41,145 nucleotides of DNA from Acholeplasmataceae bacterium (GTDB lineage: Bacteria; Bacillota_I; Bacilli_A; Acholeplasmatales; Acholeplasmataceae), in NCBI GenBank assembly GCA_021736335.1, contig JAIPGC010000006.1, positions 1 to 41,145 of the forward strand. Direction: 5' to 3'. The translations under genes were made by a program, and so were the position numbers. The notes beneath the pieces are model-generated. The model searched no databases, was not told the DNA's origin, and saw nothing but the letters and a program-made list of their open reading frames with translations. How positions within the stretch are numbered: the stretch's first letter is position 1; the number at the start of each line of letters is the position of its first letter. Positions 36,219 through 41,145 of this stretch are shown in pieces.

Positions 36219-37403
36219 CTATTCAAGAATCTTAGTTACAGATCCTGAACCAACAGTACGTCCACCTTCACGAATTGAGAACTTAGTAGTTTCTTCAATA
36301 GCGATTGGGTGAATCAATTCTACGATCATGACGGTGTTATCACCAGGCATAACCATTTCTGTACCTTCTTGAAGTGTAATAACGCCAGTGACGTCAGTAG
36401 TACGGAAATAGAATTGTGGGCGGTAGTTTGAGAAGAACGCTGTATGACGTCCGCCTTCTTCTTTAGAAAGGACGTAAACTTGAGCTTCAAATCTGAAGTG
36501 TGGGTTAACGGATTTTGGTTTAGCTAATACTTGACCACGTTCAACTTGATCGCGGTTAATACCACGAAGAAGGGCACCGATGTTGTCACCAGCTTGAGCA
36601 AAGTCTAATAACTTTCTAAACATTTCAACACCAGTTACAACTGTTTGCTTAGTATCAGTGATACCAACGATTTCAACTGGATCTCCAACTTTGATTGTTC
36701 CACGGTCTACACGGCCAGTAGCAACAGTTCCACGACCAGTAATTGTGAAGACATCTTCAACTGGCATTAAGAAAGGTTTGTCAGTAGCACGAACAGGATC
36801 GTCGATATAGCTATCAACAGCATCCATTAATTCTTGTACACTTGCTTCACCTTTTGGATCGCCATTAAGAGCTAATAATGCTGAACCACGGATAACAGGA
36901 ATGTCATCTCCTGGGAATTCATATTCTGTTAATAATTCACGAATTTCCATTTCGACTAAGTCTAATAATTCTTCATCATCAACCATGTCGCATTTGTTCA
37001 TGTAAACAACAAGCTTAGGTACACCAACCTGACGAGCAAGTAGAATGTGTTCTCTTGTTTGAGGCATAGGACCATCTGCTGCTGATACAACTAAGATTCC
37101 ACCGTCCATTTGAGCAGCACCTGTAATCATGTTCTTGACATAGTCAGCATGACCTGGGCAGTCAACGTGAGCGTAGTGACGCTTTGTTGTTTCATATTCA
37201 ACGTGTGCAGTATTAATAGTTATACCGCGTGCTTTTTCTTCTGGTGCACTGTCGATAGATGCATAATCTTTAATTGTTGCTAACCCTTGCTTTGCGAATA
37301 CTGTAGTGATCGCTGCAGTTAGAGTAGTCTTACCGTGGTCAACGTGGCCAATTGTACCGACATTAACGTGAGGTTTAGTTCTTTCAAATTTTTGTTTTGC
37401 CAT
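36219..37403 (-). CDS. tuf: Elongation factor Tu
   Basis: A 394-residue GTPase that delivers aminoacyl-tRNA to the ribosome. [10 protein letters not shown], the switch I ARGITI segment, [12 protein letters not shown] and [10 protein letters not shown] are intact; domains II and III are complete. SD AGGAGG. It lies 101 bases after fusA, with a probable secondary promoter in the gap. Confidence 0.98.
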   Translation of the reverse strand: MAKQKFERTKPHVNVGTIGHVDHGKTTLTAAITTVFAKQGLATIKDYASIDSAPEEKARGITINTAHVEYETTKRHYAHVDCPGHADYVKNMITGAAQMDGGILVVSAADGPMPQTREHILLARQVGVPKLVVYMNKCDMVDDEELLDLVEMEIRELLTEYEFPGDDIPVIRGSALLALNGDPKGEASVQELMDAVDSYIDDPVRATDKPFLMPVEDVFTITGRGTVATGRVDRGTIKVGDPVEIVGITDTKQTVVTGVEMFRKLLDFAQAGDNIGALLRGINRDQVERGQVLAKPKSVNPHFRFEAQVYVLSKEEGGRHTAFFSNYRPQFYFRTTDVTGVITLQEGTEMVMPGDNTVMIVELIHPIAIEETTKFSIREGGRTVGSGSVTKILE

Positions 37404-37470
37404 TTTAAATAGTTCCTCCTATAATTAGTTTATTTTTTGTTTTTATTTTAAATTTTGTTTAGCCATAATC

Positions 37471-37499
37471 ATTGTATATTAAAATATACATTTTTGCAA
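37471..37499 (-). promoter_or_regulatory. Probable tuf promoter in the fusA-tuf gap
   Basis: Minus strand TTGCAA (37494-37499), 17 bases, TACAAT (37471-37476). An 18-base perfect dyad TGTATATT-AA-AATATACA (37473-37490) fills the spacer. Just upstream, GCGGAT/ATCCGC (37500-37518) can form a hairpin across the fusA stop codon without a U-tract. Confidence 0.5.
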
Positions 37500-37504
37500 G
37501 CGGA

Positions 37505-39577
37505 TTAGTTCGATCCGCGCTTTTTAATAATTTCTTCCATAATTGATTTTGGACAACGTTCGTAACGAGAGAATTGCATCATAAATGTTGCGCGTCCTTG
37601 AGTGTTTGAACGAAGTGATGTCGCATATCCAAACATTTCAGATAAAGGCACACTGGCGCGTATAGCGACAGCATTACCACGACCTTCTTGACTCTCTAAA
37701 CGGCCACGTCTAGACGTTAAATCGCCAATAACGTTACCTACATAATCATTTGGAACAACAACTTCAACATCCATAATAGGTTCTAATAGAATAGGATGTG
37801 CCTTTGTCTTGGTTTCTTTAAGTGCCATAGATGCAGCAATCTTAAATGCCATTTCAGAGGAGTCGACATCATGGTATGATCCATAATGAAGCGTTGCTTT
37901 AATATCAATAACTGGATAACCAGCAATAATACCATTTGGTAATGCTTCTTCAATCCCTTTTTGAACTGCTGGAATGTATTCTCTTGGAATGACACCACCA
38001 ACAATTTTATCTACGAATTGGAAGCCTTTGCCTGGGTTTGGTTCAAATTTAATCACAACGTGACCATATTGACCACGACCACCAGATTGACGTACGAATT
38101 TACCTTCGATATCAGCTTCACCAGAGATCGTTTCACGATAAGATACTTGAGGTTCAGCAACATTAGCTTCTACCTTAAATTCTCTTTTCATACGATCAAC
38201 AATGATTTCCAAATGAAGTTCACCCATACCAGCAATAATTGTCTGGCCAGTTTCATGATCAGTAAATGTCTTGAAGGTTGGATCTTCTTCAGCAAGTTTT
38301 GTTAAGGCCATTGTCATCTTGTCTTGGTCTTGCTTTGTCTTTGGTTCAATCGCGACGTTGATAACTGGTTCTGGGAACACCATGGATTCTAAGATGATAT
38401 CATCTCTTTCTCCAGCAAGTGTATCTCCTGTAGTTGTATCCTTAAGACCAACAACAGCAGCAATATCACCAGCAAATACTTCTTTGATTTCTTCACGGTG
38501 ATTAGCATGCATCTGAAGCACACGTCCGAATCTTTCTTTGTTGTCTTTATTGGTATTTCTGACATATGATCCAGCACTAATCTTACCTGAATAAACTCTA
38601 AAGAATGTAAGACGTCCCACATAAGGGTCTGTCATGACTTTAAATGCTAGTGCAGTAAATGGTTCATCATCCGAAGGATGGCGTTTGACTTCTTCACCAT
38701 GACTGTTATGTCCTATCACAGCATCAACATCAGTTGGTGCAGGAAGATAATCGACAACAGCATCTAGCATTAACTTAACACCTTTATTTTTGAATGAACT
38801 TCCGCAAATCACTGGGAAAAATTTGACTGCTAACGTTCCTTTACGGATTGCTGCTTTAATTTGAGGAATACCAATGGGTTTACCTTCAAGATATTTTTCC
38901 ATCAAATCTTCATCAAAATCAGCGATTGCTTCAACCAGTTCTTCTCTTTTTTGTTCAACGATTTCTACCAAATGTTTTGGTATGGGTACTACTTGACTTA
39001 CTTCATCAGCGTCTCCATCATACAAGTATGCTTTTCTTTCAATGATATCAATGATGCCATTGAAATCAGATTCAGCGCCAATTGGCCACTGAATAGGATA
39101 AGCTTTAACTCCTAAGCGATTATGCATCGTTTTGATGGAACGGGCAAAATCTGCACCGATTTTATCCATCTTATTAACGTAAACAATTCTTGGAACCTTA
39201 TATTCGGTAGCTTGTCTCCAAACAGTTTCTGTTTGAGGTTCAACTCCGGCTTGCGCATCTAAGACAGCAACAGCGCCATCTAAAACACGAAGTGATCTTG
39301 ATACTTCGACCGTGAAGTCAACGTGACCTGGGGTATCAATAATATTCACACGGAAATCCTTCCAATATGCTGTTGTTGCAGCAGATGTAATGGTAATTCC
39401 ACGTTCCTGTTCTTGAGCCATCCAGTCCATAGTAGCAGCACCATCGTGAACCTCACCGATCTTATGAATTTTACCCGTATGGTATAAAACTCTTTCAGTC
39501 GTTGTTGTTTTTCCCGCGTCGATATGAGCCATGATGCCAATATTACGGGTTTTATTTAATGGGTATACACGAGGCAT
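37505..39577 (-). CDS. fusA: Elongation factor G
   Basis: A 690-residue translocase. GTPase motifs [31 protein letters not shown] and [11 protein letters not shown] are intact. Domain IV contains [10 protein letters not shown]. It is the single EF-G in the window, 16 bases after rpsG, in the canonical str order. Confidence 0.98.
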   Translation of the reverse strand: MPRVYPLNKTRNIGIMAHIDAGKTTTTERVLYHTGKIHKIGEVHDGAATMDWMAQEQERGITITSAATTAYWKDFRVNIIDTPGHVDFTVEVSRSLRVLDGAVAVLDAQAGVEPQTETVWRQATEYKVPRIVYVNKMDKIGADFARSIKTMHNRLGVKAYPIQWPIGAESDFNGIIDIIERKAYLYDGDADEVSQVVPIPKHLVEIVEQKREELVEAIADFDEDLMEKYLEGKPIGIPQIKAAIRKGTLAVKFFPVICGSSFKNKGVKLMLDAVVDYLPAPTDVDAVIGHNSHGEEVKRHPSDDEPFTALAFKVMTDPYVGRLTFFRVYSGKISAGSYVRNTNKDNKERFGRVLQMHANHREEIKEVFAGDIAAVVGLKDTTTGDTLAGERDDIILESMVFPEPVINVAIEPKTKQDQDKMTMALTKLAEEDPTFKTFTDHETGQTIIAGMGELHLEIIVDRMKREFKVEANVAEPQVSYRETISGEADIEGKFVRQSGGRGQYGHVVIKFEPNPGKGFQFVDKIVGGVIPREYIPAVQKGIEEALPNGIIAGYPVIDIKATLHYGSYHDVDSSEMAFKIAASMALKETKTKAHPILLEPIMDVEVVVPNDYVGNVIGDLTSRRGRLESQEGRGNAVAIRASVPLSEMFGYATSLRSNTQGRATFMMQFSRYERCPKSIMEEIIKKRGSN

Positions 39578-39593
39578 ATTTTAATCTCCTTAC

Positions 39594-40064
39594 TTACCAG
39601 CGATAGTGAGCAAATGCTTTATTTGCTTCAGCCATGCGGTGCACATCTTCACGCTTCTTCACAGATGCTCCTAAACCTTGTGACGCATCTATAATTTCTT
39701 TCGCAAGTTTTTCTTCCATAGTTTTCTCATTACGCAAACGTGCGTAATTGATTAACCATCTCAATGCTAATGTTTGTTTTCTTGAAGCTCTAACTTCAGT
39801 TGGTACTTGGTAGTTTTGACCACCAATACGGCGTGAACGAACTTCTAATATTGGGGTAATATTATTTAATGCTTCATTGAACACTTCAATTGGTTCGCGT
39901 CCAGTAGCTTCTTTGACGCGATTGAATGCTCCATATAAAATACCTTGGGCAGTTCCTTTTTTACCATCAACCATGATTGTGTTAACAATACGTGTAACAA
40001 GTTTTGATTGATAGATTGGATCTGGTAAAACGTCGCGTTTTACTATATGACCTTTACGTGGCAT
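39594..40064 (-). CDS. rpsG: Ribosomal protein S7
   Basis: A 156-residue primary 16S rRNA-binding protein of the 30S head. It has [20 protein letters not shown], the beta-hairpin [17 protein letters not shown] and a C-terminal [20 protein letters not shown]. It lies 47 bases after rpsL. Confidence 0.98.
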   Translation of the reverse strand: MPRKGHIVKRDVLPDPIYQSKLVTRIVNTIMVDGKKGTAQGILYGAFNRVKEATGREPIEVFNEALNNITPILEVRSRRIGGQNYQVPTEVRASRKQTLALRWLINYARLRNEKTMEEKLAKEIIDASQGLGASVKKREDVHRMAEANKAFAHYRW

Positions 40065-40111
40065 GAGTTCACCTTCTTCCTTTCATTTTGATAGATGATT
40101 TTTTATATTAA

Positions 40112-40543
40112 TTACTTTTTCTTTACAGCTGCAGCCTTAGGACGCTTAGCGCCATACTTTGAACGTGACTGTTTGCGGTTTGCAACGCCGGATGTATCTA
40201 ATGTTCCGCGTACGATGTGATAACGAACTCCTGGAAGGTCTTTAACACGACCACCACGAATGAGTACCACACTATGTTCTTGAAGTGAATGTCCGATTCC
40301 TGGAATATAAGCAGTAACTTCTGTTTGATTGCTTAAACGAACACGGGCATACTTTCTAAGAGCAGAGTTAGGTTTCTTTGGTGTCATTGTAGTAACACGT
40401 GTGCATACACCACGTTTTTGAGGTGAGGTGTAGTCACTTTCACTTTTGTGTAGACTGTTGAAACCATAGCCTAGTGCAGGTGATTTAGATTTGTACTTTT
40501 TGTCTGTTCTTCCGTTTTTTACAAGTTGTGAAATAGTTGGCAT
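40112..40543 (-). CDS. rpsL: Ribosomal protein S12
   Basis: A 143-residue decoding-centre protein. [20 protein letters not shown] carries the lysine (in TPKKPNS) where streptomycin resistance mutations occur; here it is the wild-type Lys. [21 protein letters not shown] is the second conserved block. First gene of the str operon. Confidence 0.98.
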   Translation of the reverse strand: MPTISQLVKNGRTDKKYKSKSPALGYGFNSLHKSESDYTSPQKRGVCTRVTTMTPKKPNSALRKYARVRLSNQTEVTAYIPGIGHSLQEHSVVLIRGGRVKDLPGVRYHIVRGTLDTSGVANRKQSRSKYGAKRPKAAAVKKK

Positions 40544-40594
40544 TTGTAGTTCTCCTTTCTTCTAACACATATCCAAGTGTTTCTTTTTTGGTTT

Positions 40595-40627
40595 AAAAAA
40601 TTAATTTTGGCTTTATTGAGCCAAAAT
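40595..40627 (-). terminator. Terminator-like hairpin in the str operon leader
   Basis: Minus strand ATTTTGGCT, six-base loop, AGCCAAAAT, then TAATTTTTT. It lies inside the about 115-base untranslated leader between the promoter and rpsL, so it would act as an attenuator. Confidence 0.55.
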
Positions 40628-40664
40628 AATGGTAATTCTTACGTGTAATTAACACAGCGTATTT

Positions 40665-40693
40665 ATTATATAATAAGTGGTGATTATTGTCAA
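40665..40693 (-). promoter_or_regulatory. Consensus promoter of the str operon
   Basis: Minus strand TTGACA (40688-40693), exactly 17 bases, TATAAT (40665-40670). Both boxes are perfect, as expected for a major ribosomal protein operon. Confidence 0.9.
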
Positions 40694-40724
40694 CTTTTTT
40701 GAGTGAATTTTTCATTAAAATGAG

Positions 40725-40749
40725 AAAACACCCATATGCTGGATGTTTT
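40725..40749 (-). terminator. Terminator of the M1 peptidase-like gene
   Basis: AAAACACCC / GGATGTTTT stem (one G-U pair), seven-base loop, then TTTTCTCATTTT on the minus strand. It begins six bases after the stop of the small frame at 40755. Confidence 0.7.
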
Positions 40750-40754
40750 ATGTT

Positions 40755-40886
40755 TTAAATCTTATATTCCATATCATTTAAATATGTTGTTTCATTTTCT
40801 TCATGATCACTGTAATCCGTAAAATAACCCTTAAAATGAATGTGATTTTTATTTTTATGGACGATTTTCGAATGCTTGAAGTTCAT
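40755..40886 (-). CDS. Small 43-codon frame overlapping the peptidase end (or its shifted tail)
   Basis: ATG at 40884-40886, stop at 40755-40757, in another frame than the M1 peptidase and overlapping its last 32 bases. The product (KNKNHIHFKGYFTDYSDHEE near its centre) has normal codon choice and ends immediately before the terminator. No SD precedes the ATG. It is either a short coupled gene or the true C-terminus of the peptidase reached by a frameshift near 40860-40872. Confidence 0.35.
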   Translation of the reverse strand: MNFKHSKIVHKNKNHIHFKGYFTDYSDHEENETTYLNDMEYKI

Positions 40887-41145
40887 TTAATTGAAGATAA
40901 AACCATTCCTTTGTATTTTCAATACCGCTCTCTTGTTCCATCAAATCTAAAAACTCATCAATTGTAGCACTGGAAAAAGCAAATGTTTCATAATAGACAG
41001 TTAGTATATCGATCATCTTCTCAATATCTCCATCAAGAAATTCATCAACATAATATCGAAACATAGAAGGTCCATGATAATAAATTAGAAATGCATAATA
41101 ATCCCCATATTCATCGACTTCTCTTAAAAGATTTGCACCTACATT
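40855..41145 (-). CDS. M1-family metallopeptidase, C-terminal fragment (5' end outside window)
   Basis: The frame is open to the window edge, giving the last 96 residues. HGPSMFRYYVDEF, a YYETFAF segment and ATIDEFLDLMEQESG resemble the helical C-terminal part of the M1 aminopeptidase catalytic region, where a conserved tyrosine precedes the G-P motif. The catalytic HExxH site would lie upstream, off the window. The assignment rests on this pattern alone. Confidence 0.55.
   Translation of the reverse strand, partial: NVGANLLREVDEYGDYYAFLIYYHGPSMFRYYVDEFLDGDIEKMIDILTVYYETFAFSSATIDEFLDLMEQESGIENTKEWFYLQLNELQAFENRP

Noticed and set aside
37961-38305. 114-codon open frame antisense to fusA
   Set aside because: It mirrors the codon pattern of fusA on the opposite strand, has no SD and resembles no protein.

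Overview
The window is chromosomal DNA from an AT-rich, low-GC Gram-positive-type bacterium. TGA is used as a real stop codon (atpD, prfA, fdrA and the DUF1116 gene all end in TGA), so the TGA=Trp mycoplasmas are excluded. The rpsF-ssb-rpsR / gdpP / rplI / dnaB block is Bacillus-like. The F-type ATP synthase has a sodium-type c subunit, and there are many short lipoproteins. Together these fit a standard-code Acholeplasmatales/Izemoplasmatales-like mollicute or a close Firmicutes relative. That placement is inference from gene content.

Layout. (1) 1-2103: a partial VIT/VWA protein preceded by a MerR regulator. (2) 2177-2705: a gene-poor stretch with an orphan terminator and a decayed tRNA 3' end. 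(3) 2706-12386, minus strand: one long unit, rpiB-upp-atpZ-atpI-atpB-E-F-H-A-G-D-C-DUF1146, ending in a terminator; a CotH-like lipoprotein gene follows with its ribosome binding site directly behind that terminator. (4) 12486-16866: typA, then prfA-prmC-tsaC, a translation-linked cluster. (5) 17046-17480: dps, the first of only two confident plus-strand genes. (6) 17540-28266: a catabolic island with upp2, carbamate kinase, DUF1116, FdrA, DUF2877, two related NCS2-type permeases and an isochorismatase-fold amidohydrolase, read divergently from a PucR-type activator. (7) 28296-33175: dnaB, a GdpP-ribosomal protein L9 fusion, rpsR, ssb, rpsF. (8) 33286-35581: tatD, an HtrA-like lipoprotein and cinA, translationally coupled. 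(9) 35689-36082: a short autonomous transcription unit with a structured leader and a 43-residue basic protein. (10) 36219-40543: the str operon rpsL-rpsG-fusA with tuf, headed by a consensus promoter and a terminator-like leader hairpin. (11) 40755-41145: the end of an apparent M1-family peptidase.

The genes in region 6 make a coherent pathway. The permeases would import a nitrogen-rich, purine/pyrimidine-derived or ureido compound. The amidohydrolase and the FdrA/DUF1116/DUF2877 carbamoyltransferase would process it to carbamoyl phosphate. Carbamate kinase would then turn that into ATP, NH3 and CO2. No ring-opening enzyme is present, so the substrate is open.

The points most worth a second look are: the GdpP-L9 fusion, whose glycine linker is itself the ribosome binding site for an internal L9 start; the apparent AUU start of the first permease gene; paired TGTAA/TTACA dyads in the PucR divergent promoter; the 43-residue protein with its mutually exclusive leader hairpins; the Na+ signature of the ATP synthase; and the tRNA remnant.
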